Shown one piece after another: positions 47,077-57,361 of a stretch of 64,000 nt of DNA (position 1 is its first letter; each line of letters starts with the position of its first letter). Source of the stretch: Komagataeibacter sucrofermentans DSM 15973 (GTDB lineage Bacteria; Pseudomonadota; Alphaproteobacteria; Acetobacterales; Acetobacteraceae); the NCBI RefSeq assembly GCF_040581405.1, contig NZ_CP137157.1, positions 2,850,001-2,914,000 on the forward strand. The letters are read 5' to 3'. The notes beneath the pieces were generated by a model that was not told the origin of the DNA, did not search any database, and saw only the letters and a list, made by a program, of their open reading frames with translations. A program made the translations under genes and the position numbers.

Positions 47077-49056
47077 CTAAGCTTTCAGATCAACCGTAAG
47101 GGCAGGGGTCACGGGCAGGCGCAGCACCTGCTGGTAGAAGGCCAGTTCCAGCTCCCAGGCCTGCCGTATGGTAGCCTCCTGCCGGAAGCCGTGGCCCTCG
47201 CCCGCAAATTCATACAAGGCGCAGGGCACGCCCTGCCCACGTAGGGCCGCCACCATGGAACGCGCCTGCGAGGGCGGCACCACCTTGTCATCCAGCCCCT
47301 GCAGGAACAGCACCGGCGCCTTGATATGGGCCACCTGCGTAATGGGGGAGCGGGCCAGATAGGTCGCTTCATCGGCAGGGTAGGGGCCAACCAGCGTATC
47401 AAGATAACGTGACTCGAACTTGTGGGTATCGGTTGCCAGCGCCCGCAGGTCGGTCACGCCATACAGGCTGGTGCCCGCGGCAAACAGGTCGGAACGCGCC
47501 AGCGCCAGCAGCACCGTCAGCCCCCCGGCACTGCTGCCGCGTATGACGATGCGGGCCGGGTCCACCAGCCCCTGCCCGGCCAGATAATGGCAGGCGGCGA
47601 TGCAGTCATCCACATCCACCACGCCCCACTGGCCCTCCAGCCGCTGGCGGTAGGCACGGCCAAAGCCGGTCGAACCACCATAATTGACATCGACCACGGC
47701 AAAGCCCCGACTGGTCCACCACTGCACCTTGAACGAGAAGGCGGCACTCGCCCGCCCGGTCGGACCGCCATGGGCCATGACCACCAGCGGCGGCGTCTCG
47801 TCCGCAGGCCCGGCATGGCGGCTGCTGGTGGGCGCATAGAAAAAGGCCTGGCCCGTGCCATCGCCTGCGGGCAGGGGAAAGGTGATGGCGCGCGGCAGGG
47901 CAATATCGGCTGGCCCGAGCGGCAGGTCGGTGGCACGGCGCAGCACCTGCGGCGGCAGCCCCATGCTGCCGGTCACCACCGCCGCCGCGTTGTCAGGCGG
48001 CACGTCGAGCCACGCGAAGCCGCCACCTTCCACCGGCACGGGGCACCCGGCGGGATGGCCAAGCGCCACGGGGGTTGCCACGCCATCACGCAGGCAGGCC
48101 ATGCGGGCTTCGCCGCCGCTTATGATCATGGCCAGGATCGTGCCATCGGCCAGCAGCGCGTAGCTGCGCAGGCCAAAGATCCAGTGCGGCTGGCCAATTT
48201 CGGCCTGCATGGGGGCAACCGCCACCGGGGCGGAGGATGTGGTGTCGAACCGGTAGAGGTTCCACCACCCGCTGCGATCCGACAGGGCGAGCAGGCGGCC
48301 TGCCACATCCCAGCTTGGTTCAATGACGGATTCCGCCTGCCCGTCCTCGCCCGCAAGCGTCCAGGGTGCTGCGAGGCGAGGGGGGTCGCTGCCCTCCTGC
48401 AACAGGGTGGCGACACGCAGGCGGGTGGCGTCCCACGGCATGGCGGGGTGGTCCCACTCGATCCAGGCCAGGTACCGCCCATCGGGCGAAGGACGCGGCG
48501 AAGAAAGGAAATCCGGCCCCATCACCAGCGGCGTGCCGCCATTGAAGGCCGGGTCGTCCACCACTGCCATGCAGTCGAACACCACGATGGCGGCGGCGGG
48601 CTCGCCCTCCGCCACGCCATGATCCTCGCGCACGCAGAACAGGAAGCGGCCATCGGCGCTGAAGGTCAGGTCGGCAAAACGCAGGCCCGCGCCTGCGGCA
48701 AGGCAGCGCGACTGCCCGCCTTCCATCAGCCACACGCTGCCATCGCGCCGGTTGCTCAGCGCAATCCGGCCCTGGCATACGCTGTAGGCCCCGCCGCCAT
48801 ATTCATGCACGCGGGTGCCGACATCAAACGGCGCGGGCGTTACATCGCCCACCGTTCCCGCGCGCGCGCGCACCAGCACCCGGCGGCCCCCTTCGGCCGG
48901 GCGGCCCTCGATCCAGTAAATATCCCGCCCATCAACCCGCACATCGGACAGCGACACCGTCTGCCCCGCCACCAGCGCCGCGCTGACGGGTGAGGTCCAG
49001 GTGCCATAAGGGCTTGTATCGATGTCCGTCTTGCCGCTGGTGCCGGACTGGGTCAT
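47077..49056 (-). CDS. S9-family prolyl oligopeptidase
   Basis: A 659-residue serine peptidase: an N-terminal beta-propeller (about residues 20-390), then an alpha/beta hydrolase domain. The nucleophile lies in IRGSSAGGLTVLLALA; the acid is in LQGLDDKVVPPSQA and the His in GEGHGFRQE. GGPTGRASAAF supplies the oxyanion-hole region. No signal peptide, so cytoplasmic; it likely trims short peptides (dipeptidyl or acylaminoacyl type). AGGAG lies 7 bases before the ATG. Confidence 0.9.
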   Translation of the reverse strand: MTQSGTSGKTDIDTSPYGTWTSPVSAALVAGQTVSLSDVRVDGRDIYWIEGRPAEGGRRVLVRARAGTVGDVTPAPFDVGTRVHEYGGGAYSVCQGRIALSNRRDGSVWLMEGGQSRCLAAGAGLRFADLTFSADGRFLFCVREDHGVAEGEPAAAIVVFDCMAVVDDPAFNGGTPLVMGPDFLSSPRPSPDGRYLAWIEWDHPAMPWDATRLRVATLLQEGSDPPRLAAPWTLAGEDGQAESVIEPSWDVAGRLLALSDRSGWWNLYRFDTTSSAPVAVAPMQAEIGQPHWIFGLRSYALLADGTILAMIISGGEARMACLRDGVATPVALGHPAGCPVPVEGGGFAWLDVPPDNAAAVVTGSMGLPPQVLRRATDLPLGPADIALPRAITFPLPAGDGTGQAFFYAPTSSRHAGPADETPPLVVMAHGGPTGRASAAFSFKVQWWTSRGFAVVDVNYGGSTGFGRAYRQRLEGQWGVVDVDDCIAACHYLAGQGLVDPARIVIRGSSAGGLTVLLALARSDLFAAGTSLYGVTDLRALATDTHKFESRYLDTLVGPYPADEATYLARSPITQVAHIKAPVLFLQGLDDKVVPPSQARSMVAALRGQGVPCALYEFAGEGHGFRQEATIRQAWELELAFYQQVLRLPVTPALTVDLKA

Positions 49057-49152
49057 GCTTTAGCTCCTGCCATTTATGCGTGACAATGGTGTCGGGATTG
49101 CCCAAACCGTGTTTCACGGCCTGAACCCGTACCCTACATAATCTTCTTATCT

Positions 49153-49821
49153 GTGACAGGTAGTCCGCTGCTTCACCATCTTGAATCCCTTTTCCAGCAT
49201 TACGGCTATGGCGTGATCGGGGTCATTGTCATGCTCGAAAGCATGGGCATCCCGCTCCCGGCGGAAACACTGGTCATCTCCGCAGCTCTTTACTGCGCCA
49301 CCACCCACAGGCTGGATATCAGATGGGTGGCGACCGCCGCCATCGTGGGCGCGATCATGGGCGACAACTGCGGCTACCTGATTGGCAAATGGCTGGGCTA
49401 CCCGCTGCTCGAGCGCAAGGGCGCGCGCATCGGGCTGACGGCGCGGCGGTTGCAACTCGGGCGCTTCCTGTTCCGCCGTCACGGGGGCATCATCGTGTTC
49501 CTGGGGCGCTTTATCGCCATATTGCGGGTATTTGTTGCCCTGCTGGCAGGCGCAAACCACATGGCGTGGCCCAAATTCCTCCTGTTCAACGCCATGGGGG
49601 GCATATTATGGGCGGGGGGCTACGCCTATGCGGCCTATTATCTGGGTAACCGCATCACGCGGCTGTCTGGCCCGGTGGGCATAGCGGTCGCCATCTGTGG
49701 CGGGATCGTGCTGGTGTGTGCCATCATCTTCCTGCGCCGCAACGAAGCGCGGCTGACGGCCGAGGCTGAAGCCGCCGCCGAGAAAGAAATGAACCAACCC
49801 GGAGAACAGGCTGAACCATGA
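49153..49821 (+). CDS. DedA-family membrane protein
   Basis: A 222-residue integral membrane protein of the DedA/SNARE-associated family, implicated in membrane-lipid scrambling and pH/antibiotic tolerance. The E..GIPLPAET block (MLESMGIPLPAETLVISAA) and the GRFIAILRVFVALLAGANHM segment contain the conserved Glu/Arg residues. The C terminus is acidic and probably cytoplasmic. Start is GTG at 49153 without a strong ribosome-binding site. The stop overlaps the SDR start by 4 bases. Confidence 0.9.
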   Translation: MTGSPLLHHLESLFQHYGYGVIGVIVMLESMGIPLPAETLVISAALYCATTHRLDIRWVATAAIVGAIMGDNCGYLIGKWLGYPLLERKGARIGLTARRLQLGRFLFRRHGGIIVFLGRFIAILRVFVALLAGANHMAWPKFLLFNAMGGILWAGGYAYAAYYLGNRITRLSGPVGIAVAICGGIVLVCAIIFLRRNEARLTAEAEAAAEKEMNQPGEQAEP

Positions 49822-50759
49822 GCAGACACTGGACCATAAAACAGGCCCCCCGCATGGACGGGCGCCTGGCCCTGGTCACGGGTGCGACCGGTGGCCTGGG
49901 CTACCAGACCGCCCTTGGCCTGACACAGCGCGGCGCGCGGGTCATGCTGGCGGGCCGCAACCCCGACAAGGGGCTGGCCGCCCTGACGCGCCTGCAACAT
50001 GACGCGCCGGGGGCCAATGCCTCCTTCCGCCTGCTTGATGTCGCCTCCCTTGACTCGATCGCGACCTTCGCCCGCGACCTTGCCGCCGAGACCGATACGC
50101 TCGATGTGCTGGTCAACAACGCCGGCGTGATGGGCACGCCCCACCGGCTGGAAACGCGCGATGGCTTCGAGTTGCAGTTCGGCACCAATTTTCTCGGGCC
50201 GTTCGCACTCACCGCGCGCCTGCGCCCGCTGCTCTGCGCGCCCCGCCATGGTGGCCGGGTCGTGACAGTAGCAAGCCTTGCGGCGCTGACCGGCCAGATC
50301 GTGTTTGATGATTTGCAGGCCCGCCGCCGCTACGCGCCGTTCCGCGCCTACCGCCAGAGCAAGCTGGCTGACCTCATTCTGGCGCTGGAACTTGACCGGC
50401 AGGCCCGCACGCATGGCTGGAACCTGCATTCCATCGCAGCCCACCCCGGCTGGTCCATGACCGATATCGCCACCAGCCGCCTCAATAACGACCAGGGCCT
50501 GCATGAGCGCATGACCCGCTTTGGCGCGGTATGGGCCTTCCGGCTGATGGGGCAGTCCGCCATGGATGGGGCGCTGCCCATCGAATTCGCCGCCATGGCA
50601 CCCGAGGCGCGTGATGGCGGTTACTACGGCCCCGGCGGCTGGGGCGAGCGCCGGGGGCCGGTGACCGAGGCCTTCGTGCCGCCCGCTGCCCGCGACCTGA
50701 CCATTGCACGGCGGCTGTGGCAGGCGGCGGAACGGCTGACGGGCACGTCGCTGTCGTAA
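49818..50759 (+). CDS. Short-chain dehydrogenase/reductase (extended, retinol-dehydrogenase-like)
   Basis: A 313-residue SDR. The NAD(P) loop is VTGATGGLGYQTALGL (TGxxxGxG) at residue about 20, NNAG appears in LVNNAGVMGTP, and the catalytic pair is in FRAYRQSKLADL (Tyr and Lys). The closest group in pattern is the WW-oxidoreductase/retinol-dehydrogenase-like clade. ATGA overlap with dedA points to a two-gene transcript. Substrate unknown. Confidence 0.88.
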   Translation: MSRHWTIKQAPRMDGRLALVTGATGGLGYQTALGLTQRGARVMLAGRNPDKGLAALTRLQHDAPGANASFRLLDVASLDSIATFARDLAAETDTLDVLVNNAGVMGTPHRLETRDGFELQFGTNFLGPFALTARLRPLLCAPRHGGRVVTVASLAALTGQIVFDDLQARRRYAPFRAYRQSKLADLILALELDRQARTHGWNLHSIAAHPGWSMTDIATSRLNNDQGLHERMTRFGAVWAFRLMGQSAMDGALPIEFAAMAPEARDGGYYGPGGWGERRGPVTEAFVPPAARDLTIARRLWQAAERLTGTSLS

Positions 50760-51464
50760 TCAGCGGCGGGTGAAGGTCCAGTACATCGGCTGGCGGCCTG
50801 CCTTGAGGGCCTTGGCCTCATAGCGGGTGGGGGGCCAGCCTTCGGGCCGCACGGTGGCGGGGGGGGCTGTGTCAAACAGGTCCTGCGCGCCCATCACTTC
50901 CTCCACCCAGGCCTGATAGGTCGGGTCATCGCTGGCCACGCGCCACACGGCGCCGGGGCGCAGGATGCGGGCCGCCATCTTCACCGTCTCGGGGTGCACG
51001 AAGCGGCGCTTGGCATGGCGCGACTTGGGCCACGGATCGGGGAACATGAGAAACAGGCGGTCGATCGACTGATCTGGCAGGCCACGCAGCAGAATGCGTG
51101 CATCCTCATCCCACACCCGCAGCATGTCGGGCACGGGGGCGGTTTCCTCGCCGCCATCGGGCACCACGCGCGAGAGCAGGGAACACAGGCCGTTCTCGAA
51201 CACCTCGCAGGCAATATAGCCCACATCGGGATGGGCTGCGTGCTGGGCCAGCGAATGCTCGCCCCCGCCAAAACCCACTTCCAGCCAGACCTGCGCGGGC
51301 CTGTGGCCAAAGCCCGTGGCCGGATCAGCAATCGCGCTTTCCGCAAAGCGCAGGCGCGGCAGCGTCTGGTCCAGAAGGCGCTGCTGGCGCGGGCGCAGCG
51401 GGTGGCCGCGCTGACGCCCATAAAGTCGGTCTGGCGATGCCTTTACGTCCACGGAGGCCGTCAT
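50760..51464 (-). CDS. trmB: tRNA (guanine46-N7)-methyltransferase
   Basis: TrmB adds m7G46 in the variable loop of tRNAs. The 234-residue protein has VWLEVGFGGGEHSLAQHA (SAM loop), FLMFPDPWPKSRHAKRRFV (signature), and the C-terminal PTRYEAKALKAGRQ. Length is usual. It converges with the SDR gene with no gap and has a weak ribosome-binding site, so the exact start is less certain. Confidence 0.93.
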   Translation of the reverse strand: MTASVDVKASPDRLYGRQRGHPLRPRQQRLLDQTLPRLRFAESAIADPATGFGHRPAQVWLEVGFGGGEHSLAQHAAHPDVGYIACEVFENGLCSLLSRVVPDGGEETAPVPDMLRVWDEDARILLRGLPDQSIDRLFLMFPDPWPKSRHAKRRFVHPETVKMAARILRPGAVWRVASDDPTYQAWVEEVMGAQDLFDTAPPATVRPEGWPPTRYEAKALKAGRQPMYWTFTRR

Positions 51465-51575
51465 CTATCCGAAAATCCTGCTCCTGCTGCCGTGGTGCAC
51501 GGCATGATTGAAAAACGCATTGGGGGCCGCCACGACCCGCTTTTGCAAGCAGCCATGGCAAGCCCCCTCTGATAC

Positions 51576-51624
51576 AGAAGTTTTTGGTGAAGCTTTTTTC
51601 AAAACGCTTCACCAAAAAACTTTT
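51576..51624. repeat. Intergenic palindromic repeat, short copy 8
   Basis: A single near-perfect hairpin: AAGTTTTTGGTGAAGC pairs with GCTTCACCAAAAAACTT. The CCGCC/GGCGG hairpin is missing. It lies just downstream of metK, between metK and trmB. Confidence 0.85.
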
Positions 51625-51632
51625 ATTGTTTT

Positions 51633-52820
51633 TTAGCGGTTGAACGCACCACGCAGGGCATCGACCAGATCGGTCTGCTCCCAGGTGAAGTCGTCCTTCG
51701 CCGCATCCGGCGTGCGGCCGAAATGGCCATAGGCGGAGGTCTGGGTGTAGATGGGGCGGTTGAGGCGCAGGTGCTTGCGGATGCCGCGCGGGGTGAGGTC
51801 CATGACCTCGCGCAGGACGCGGCCAAGCTTCGCCTCGTCAATGTCCTTGCCCGTGCCATCAAGGTCCACATAGACCGAAAGCGGGTGCGAGACGCCAATG
51901 GCGTAGGAAATCTGCAGCGTGCAGCGATCGGCCAGGCCGGCGGCCACGACGTTCTTGGCCAGGTAGCGGCAGGCATAGGCTGCCGAACGGTCCACCTTCG
52001 TGGGGTCCTTGCCCGAGAACGCGCCGCCACCATGCGGGGCAGCGCCACCATAGGTGTCGACAATGATCTTGCGCCCGGTCAGGCCGCAATCGCCATCGGG
52101 GCCGCCGATCACGAACACGCCGGTCGGGTTGACGTAGAATTCGTCTTCCGGCGGCATCCAGCCCTCGGGCAGCACATCACGCACGATGCTGCCAAGTTCC
52201 TCGCGGATGGTGGCCTGGCTGGCGCCTTCAACGTGCTGGGTCGAGATCACGACCGAGGTGGCGCCCACGGGCTTGCCATCGACATAGCGCAGCGTGACCT
52301 GGCTCTTGGCATCGGGCTGGAGGGCTGCTGCACGCGGATCGCCCGCCTTGCGCAGGTCGCGCACGCGGTGAAGGATGTCATGCGCGTAGAACAGCGGCGC
52401 GGGCATGAGGCTTTCGGTCTCACGCGTGGCGAAGCCGAACATGATGCCCTGATCGCCTGCGCCTTCGTCCTTCTCGCCCGCGCTGTCAACGCCCACGGCA
52501 ATATCGGCGGACTGGGCATGGAGGTAGTATTCCACCTCGGCATTGCGCCATGAGAAGCCGGCCTGATCGTAGCCGATATCCTTCACCGCATCGCGCGCGC
52601 CCTGGATCAGCAGGTCGGGTGTAACGGAAGACGGACCACGCACTTCACCGGCAAGGATGATGCGGTTGGTGGTGACCATCGTTTCACACGCAACGCGGGA
52701 TTCACCGTCTGCTGTCAGGAATGCATCGAGAACGGTATCACTGATCCGGTCAGCGACCTTGTCGGGATGCCCTTCGGATACTGATTCCGATGTAAACAGA
52801 AAATCGCCTTTATTGCGCAT
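51633..52820 (-). CDS. metK: S-adenosylmethionine synthetase
   Basis: Makes SAM from methionine and ATP. The 395-residue product begins [21 protein letters not shown], the canonical N terminus, and has [17 protein letters not shown] and [19 protein letters not shown]. The frame is open far upstream, but the family start at 52820 is clear. The 218-bp leader has a GC-rich hairpin (about 52880-52900) and other stems; I could not identify a known SAM riboswitch class. Confidence 0.96.
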   Translation of the reverse strand: MRNKGDFLFTSESVSEGHPDKVADRISDTVLDAFLTADGESRVACETMVTTNRIILAGEVRGPSSVTPDLLIQGARDAVKDIGYDQAGFSWRNAEVEYYLHAQSADIAVGVDSAGEKDEGAGDQGIMFGFATRETESLMPAPLFYAHDILHRVRDLRKAGDPRAAALQPDAKSQVTLRYVDGKPVGATSVVISTQHVEGASQATIREELGSIVRDVLPEGWMPPEDEFYVNPTGVFVIGGPDGDCGLTGRKIIVDTYGGAAPHGGGAFSGKDPTKVDRSAAYACRYLAKNVVAAGLADRCTLQISYAIGVSHPLSVYVDLDGTGKDIDEAKLGRVLREVMDLTPRGIRKHLRLNRPIYTQTSAYGHFGRTPDAAKDDFTWEQTDLVDALRGAFNR

Positions 52821-53038
52821 GATGGTCCTGTCTGCCTCGTATGGAGTAGAATAACGCCTGCGAAACCGGGCGTAAGATCGCATGCGTTTGGCGGAAAGCC
52901 GCCCAAGCGTCAAGCCATTTCCCCGAATGGCACCCTCCCGCAGGTTTCTGTTGCGCGGGGATGGCCGGAGCCCTGCGTGGAAAATCAGTCGCGCAAACAT
53001 TGCGCGGACATGAGAAAGTTTTTTATCAGTATTCTATT

Positions 53039-53827
53039 TTATTCGCGCGGCAGGCCCAGCACGTCTTCCATATCATAAAGCCCCACCTTATGCCCGCGCA
53101 GCCAGTGCGCGGCCCGGACTGCGCCCGTGGCGTACACCCTGCGGTCAAAGGAGCGGTGGGTCAGGCTGATCTGTTCATGGCTGGACGTGAAAATGACCGA
53201 ATGCTCGCCCACGATCTGCCCGCCGCGCAGGGCAGCAAAACCGATCGCGCCATCGGCACGCGGGCCGGTGTGCCCGTCACGTCCGCTTTCAATATGCTCT
53301 TCCAACCTGATGCCCCGCCCATCAGCCACCGCGCGGCCCATGGCCAGCGCCGTGCCCGAAGGGGCATCCACTTTCTGCCGATGATGCATTTCCAGTATCT
53401 CGGCATCATATTCGCTGCCGGGCAGCACCGCGCCCATCTGGCGCGCAAGGCGCGTGACAAGCGTGACACCGGGCGAGAAATTGGCCGCCTGCACCACGGC
53501 AATGCGGGTCGCGGCCTGATCGACCGCCTGCTGGTCGGCAACTGAAAGCCCGGTCGTGCCCAACACCCAGGCCGTGCCTGCTGTTGCCAGGGCCTGGGCA
53601 TGGCCCACGACCGTGCTGGCATGGGTGAAGTCGATCACCACATCGCACTGCGCGGCAAGGGTGGCGATATCGGCATGAACGGGGCAATCGATCCCGTCAA
53701 CAGGGCGGCCATCGCGCGTCGTGCCACCGGCCAGCACGGCCCCGGCCGCTGGCACTTCCTGCGCCAGAAGGCGACCGACACGGCCATTGAGGCCCGTAAT
53801 CCCGATCCGCAGGGGCTGCGCGTTCAT
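53039..53827 (-). CDS. dapB: 4-hydroxy-tetrahydrodipicolinate reductase
   Basis: DapB supplies the lysine/diaminopimelate pathway. The 262-residue protein has GITGLNGRVGRLL (NAD(P) loop, GxxGRxG), VVIDFTHAS, the EMHHRQKVDAPSGTAL signature and ANFSPGV. The ATG at 53827 follows GGAG with 8-base spacing; upstream extension in the same frame is not family-like. Two strong inverted repeats separate it from dnaJ. Confidence 0.95.
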   Translation of the reverse strand: MNAQPLRIGITGLNGRVGRLLAQEVPAAGAVLAGGTTRDGRPVDGIDCPVHADIATLAAQCDVVIDFTHASTVVGHAQALATAGTAWVLGTTGLSVADQQAVDQAATRIAVVQAANFSPGVTLVTRLARQMGAVLPGSEYDAEILEMHHRQKVDAPSGTALAMGRAVADGRGIRLEEHIESGRDGHTGPRADGAIGFAALRGGQIVGEHSVIFTSSHEQISLTHRSFDRRVYATGAVRAAHWLRGHKVGLYDMEDVLGLPRE

Positions 53828-53861
53828 GCTGTTTTCTCCACCAGTGCCCAGATATGCAAAT

Positions 53862-53889
53862 GGCGGCGCGACCGGGGGATCGCGCCGCC
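53862..53889. promoter_or_regulatory. Perfect GC-rich stem-loop in the dapB leader
   Basis: GGCGGCGCGA (53862-53871) pairs with TCGCGCCGCC (53880-53889) around an 8-base loop. It ends 35 bases before the dapB start, in the leader. No U-run follows on either strand, so an intrinsic terminator is unlikely; translational control or an RNA stop element is possible. Confidence 0.6.
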
Positions 53890-53979
53890 TGAACTCTATC
53901 CATGGTGCAGGTTGGGGGGGATTCACCATGAATAGTGGTTCGACCCTACACCTGACCCATCAGCAATTTCAACCATCTG

Positions 53980-54002
53980 CACGCCATGGTCGCCATGGCG
54001 TG
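53980..54002. other. Perfect 10-bp inverted repeat downstream of dnaJ
   Basis: CACGCCATGG (53980-53989) and CCATGGCGTG (53993-54002) are separated by 3 bases. It lies just past the dnaJ stop. No adjacent U-run. It could be a protein-binding palindrome or a 3'-end stabiliser. Confidence 0.6.
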
Positions 54003-54011
54003 AAAGCAGGC

Positions 54012-55139
54012 TTACAGCTTGCCTTCAAAAAAGTCCTTCACCTTGCTGAAGAAGCCCGTGCTCTCGGGGCTGCCCTTGGCGTGGCCTACGGCATCAGCCT
54101 CGAATTCCTCCAGCAGTTCACGCTGGCGCTTGCTCAGGTGGCGCGGGGTCTCGACCACGACCTGAATGTACATGTCGCCCCGCGCGGATGAGCGCAGCAC
54201 CGAGAAGCCCTTGCCGCGCAGGCGGAAGTGCTCGCCCGTCTGGGTGCCTGCCGGGATCTTGACCTTGGCGCGCGAGCCATCAACCACCGGCACCTCGATC
54301 TCGGTGCCAAGGGCGGCCTGCCCCATGCGCACCGGCACGCGGCAATAGATATTGGCGCCATCACGCTGGAAGATGGCATGCGCCTCTACCGCCACATGCA
54401 CATACAGGTCACCTGCGGGCACGCCCTTGCCGCCGGCCTCGCCCTCGCCGCTGACACGGATGCGCGTGCCATCCTCAACGCCTGCGGGGATCGCCACCTC
54501 GATGGTGCGGTTCTTTTCCACCGTGCCCGCGCCATGGCATTCCTTGCACGGGTTGCGGATCAGGCGGCCGGTGCCGTGGCAGGTGGGGCAGGGGCGCTCG
54601 ATGGCGAAAAAGCCCTGCTGCGCGCGCACCTTGCCCGCGCCGTGGCACGAGGGGCAGGTTTCGGGCGGCTGGTCCTTGTCGGCAGAGCCGGTGCCATCAC
54701 AGCTTTTGCAGGTGACGCGGGTGGGAATGGTGATTTCCTTTTTCACCCCCGCAAAAGCCTCGGCAAAGGTGATGGTGACCTGCACCTGGATATCAGCGCC
54801 CGAGCGGCGGCCACCACGCCTGCCGCCCATCATGTCACCAAACATCTGCTCGAAGATGTCGCCAAGGCCGCCGCCACCGAAGTCGAATCCGCCCGCCCCG
54901 GGACCACCGCCCTCGAACGCGGCATGGCCAAAGCGGTCATAGGCGGCGCGCTTCTGGTCATCTTTCAGCACGTCGTAGGCTTCGCTGATTTCCTTGAACT
55001 TGTTTTCCGCTTCCGCATCGCCCGGATTGCGGTCGGGATGGTATTTCATGGCCAGCTTGCGATATGCCCGCTTGATCTCGTCGCCATTGGCATCGCGCGC
55101 AACCTCGAGAGCTGCGTAATAATCTATCTTGGTGGCCAT
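54012..55139 (-). CDS. dnaJ: Chaperone DnaJ
   Basis: Type I J-protein of 375 residues. The J domain contains YHPDRNPGD with the HPD motif. A Gly/Phe-rich stretch follows (GGGPGAGGFDFGGGGLG), then four zinc motifs CKSCDGTG, CPSCHGAG, CPTCHGTG and CKECHGAG, and a C-terminal client-binding domain. It delivers substrates to DnaK and stimulates its ATPase. AGAGGA precedes the ATG. About 190 bp with a terminator separates it from dnaK. Confidence 0.97.
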   Translation of the reverse strand: MATKIDYYAALEVARDANGDEIKRAYRKLAMKYHPDRNPGDAEAENKFKEISEAYDVLKDDQKRAAYDRFGHAAFEGGGPGAGGFDFGGGGLGDIFEQMFGDMMGGRRGGRRSGADIQVQVTITFAEAFAGVKKEITIPTRVTCKSCDGTGSADKDQPPETCPSCHGAGKVRAQQGFFAIERPCPTCHGTGRLIRNPCKECHGAGTVEKNRTIEVAIPAGVEDGTRIRVSGEGEAGGKGVPAGDLYVHVAVEAHAIFQRDGANIYCRVPVRMGQAALGTEIEVPVVDGSRAKVKIPAGTQTGEHFRLRGKGFSVLRSSARGDMYIQVVVETPRHLSKRQRELLEEFEADAVGHAKGSPESTGFFSKVKDFFEGKL

Positions 55140-55221
55140 GTCGGTCCTCTAGCAAACGCGGCCGCCCGGCTTGTCGCGGCACGATCCTCGCGTTCCATCT
55201 GTCGTTGTTGGGCAGAATATG

Positions 55222-55253
55222 AAAAGCGCCCGTCTTCAAAGAAGCACGGGCGC
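55222..55253 (-). terminator. Intrinsic terminator between dnaK and dnaJ
   Basis: GCGCCCGTCTTC (55226-55237) pairs with GAAG-C-ACGGGCGC (55241-55253) with one unpaired base; four T follow on the reverse strand. Partial termination here would make dnaJ expression lower than dnaK. Confidence 0.75.
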
Positions 55254-55329
55254 CACCTTGGTGGAAGGGGAGTGCAGGCCCGCAGGTCTGCACCCCGTTT
55301 TCCGGAGCCTGTATGACGCCTTGCGGCAA

Positions 55330-57234
55330 TCAGGACTTCTTGGAGTCGTCCACGTCCTCGAAGTCGGCGTCGACGACCTTTTCGTCCTTCGGCGCAGCCC
55401 CGCCGGGGGCACCGGCCGCACCTTCAGCCTGGCCCGCCTTGTGAATGGCTTCGCCAACCTTCATGGCCACCTGCGTCAGGTGATCGGTCGCGGTCTTCAG
55501 CGCCTCGGCGTCAGTGCCTTCAAGCGCCTTGCGCACGGCGGCGATCGCGGCTTCCGCCTCGGTCTTGTCCGCAGCCGGGATCTTGTCGCCACCTTCCGCC
55601 AGTGACTTCTCGACCTGATGGGTCATGCCTTCGGCCTGGTTGCGGGCCTCGACCTGCTCCTTCTTGGCCTTGTCGGCCTCGGCATTGGCTTCGGCGTCCT
55701 TCACCATCTTCTCGATGTCGGACTCGGACAGACCGCCAGAAGCCTGGATCTTGATCTGCTGTTCCTTGCCGGTCGCCTTGTCCTTGGCCGAGACGGACAC
55801 GATGCCGTTGGCGTCGATGTCGAACGTCACCTCGATCTGCGGCACGCCGCGCGGGGCGGGAGCGATGCCGGTCAGGTCGAAATTGCCCAGCAGCTTGTTG
55901 TCAGCCGCCATTTCACGCTCGCCCTGATAGACCTTGATGGTCACGGCGTTCTGGTTGTCTTCCGCGGTCGAGAAGGTCTGGCTCTTCTTGGTCGGGATGG
56001 TCGTGTTGCGGTCGATCAGGCGGGTGAACACGCCACCGAGCGTCTCGATGCCCAGCGACAGCGGGGTTACGTCGAGCAGCAGCACGTCCTTCACGTCACC
56101 CTGCAGCACCGCGCCCTGCACCGCGGCGCCGATGGCGACCACTTCGTCGGGGTTCACGTTGCGGGCGGGTTCCTTGCCGAAGAACGCCTTAACAGCCTCG
56201 ATCACCTTGGGCATGCGGGTCATGCCGCCCACCAGGATGACTTCATCGATCTCGCCCGACGAGACGGACGCATCCTTCATCGCCGCGCGGCAGGGCTCGA
56301 GCGTGCGCTGGATCAGGTCATCGACCAGGCTTTCCAGCTTCGCGCGGCTCAGCTTGACCACGAGGTGCTTGGGGCCGGACGCATCAGCCGTGATGAACGG
56401 CAGGTTGATCTCGGTCTCCTTGGAGGAGGAGAGTTCGATTTTCGCCTTTTCCGCCGCTTCCTTCAGGCGCTGCAGGGCCAGCTTGTCCTGACGCAGGTCG
56501 ATGCCCTGCTCGCGCTTGAACTCGTCGGCCAGGAAGCCGATGATGCGGGCATCGAAGTCTTCACCACCAAGGAAGGTGTCGCCGTTGGTGGACTTCACCT
56601 CGATCACGCCATCGGAAATCTCGAGGATGGACACGTCGAACGTGCCGCCGCCAAGGTCATAGACCGCGATGGTGCCGCCGTCCTTCTTCTGCAGGCCATA
56701 GGCCAGGGCAGCAGCGGTCGGCTCGTTGATGATGCGCAGCACTTCAAGGCCCGCGATGCGGCCCGCATCCTTCGTGGCCTGACGCTGGGCGTCATTGAAG
56801 TAGGCCGGAACGGTGATGACGGCCTGCTTGACCGGCTCGCCGAGATAGGATTCGGCGGTTTCCTTCATCTTGCCCAGAATGAAGGCGGAGATCTGCGCGG
56901 GCGCGTATTTCTTGCCCTGGGCCTCGACCCATGCATCGCCGTTGTCGCCCTTGACGATCTCGTAGGGGACAAGGCCCTTGTCCTTCGCCACGGTCGGGTC
57001 GTCATAACGGCGGCCGATCAGGCGCTTGACGGCATAAAGCGTGTTGGCGGGGTTGGTGACGGCCTGGCGCTTGGCGGCCTGGCCTACGAGCATCTCGCCA
57101 CTGTCGGTAAAGGCGACCATCGACGGGGTCGTGCGCGCGCCTTCGCTGTTCTCGATAACCCGCGTTTCGTCGCCTTCACGCACGGCAACGCAGGAATTGG
57201 TCGTACCAAGGTCGATACCGATAACCTTGCTCAT
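55330..57234 (-). CDS. dnaK: Chaperone DnaK (Hsp70)
   Basis: A 634-residue Hsp70: [12 protein letters not shown] at the N terminus, [29 protein letters not shown], the linker [17 protein letters not shown], the substrate-binding domain, and a C-terminal tail ending [17 protein letters not shown]. The chaperone cycle depends on DnaJ and GrpE, both encoded nearby. AAGGAGA precedes the ATG. Confidence 0.98.
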   Translation of the reverse strand: MSKVIGIDLGTTNSCVAVREGDETRVIENSEGARTTPSMVAFTDSGEMLVGQAAKRQAVTNPANTLYAVKRLIGRRYDDPTVAKDKGLVPYEIVKGDNGDAWVEAQGKKYAPAQISAFILGKMKETAESYLGEPVKQAVITVPAYFNDAQRQATKDAGRIAGLEVLRIINEPTAAALAYGLQKKDGGTIAVYDLGGGTFDVSILEISDGVIEVKSTNGDTFLGGEDFDARIIGFLADEFKREQGIDLRQDKLALQRLKEAAEKAKIELSSSKETEINLPFITADASGPKHLVVKLSRAKLESLVDDLIQRTLEPCRAAMKDASVSSGEIDEVILVGGMTRMPKVIEAVKAFFGKEPARNVNPDEVVAIGAAVQGAVLQGDVKDVLLLDVTPLSLGIETLGGVFTRLIDRNTTIPTKKSQTFSTAEDNQNAVTIKVYQGEREMAADNKLLGNFDLTGIAPAPRGVPQIEVTFDIDANGIVSVSAKDKATGKEQQIKIQASGGLSESDIEKMVKDAEANAEADKAKKEQVEARNQAEGMTHQVEKSLAEGGDKIPAADKTEAEAAIAAVRKALEGTDAEALKTATDHLTQVAMKVGEAIHKAGQAEGAAGAPGGAAPKDEKVVDADFEDVDDSKKS

Positions 57235-57361
57235 GTAATCTTCTCCTTTTCAGCGGCCTGTCCGGACCCGAAGCATCGGGACAGACCCTTCTTTTTTCAG
57301 TATTCCGGCGCGTGGTGCGGACTGTCTTTTCACATCCACCCGCACGCCGTCATCATTATCC

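Noticed and set aside
49105-49125. Half parS site TGTTTCACGG upstream of the DedA gene
   Set aside because: Only one half-site is present.
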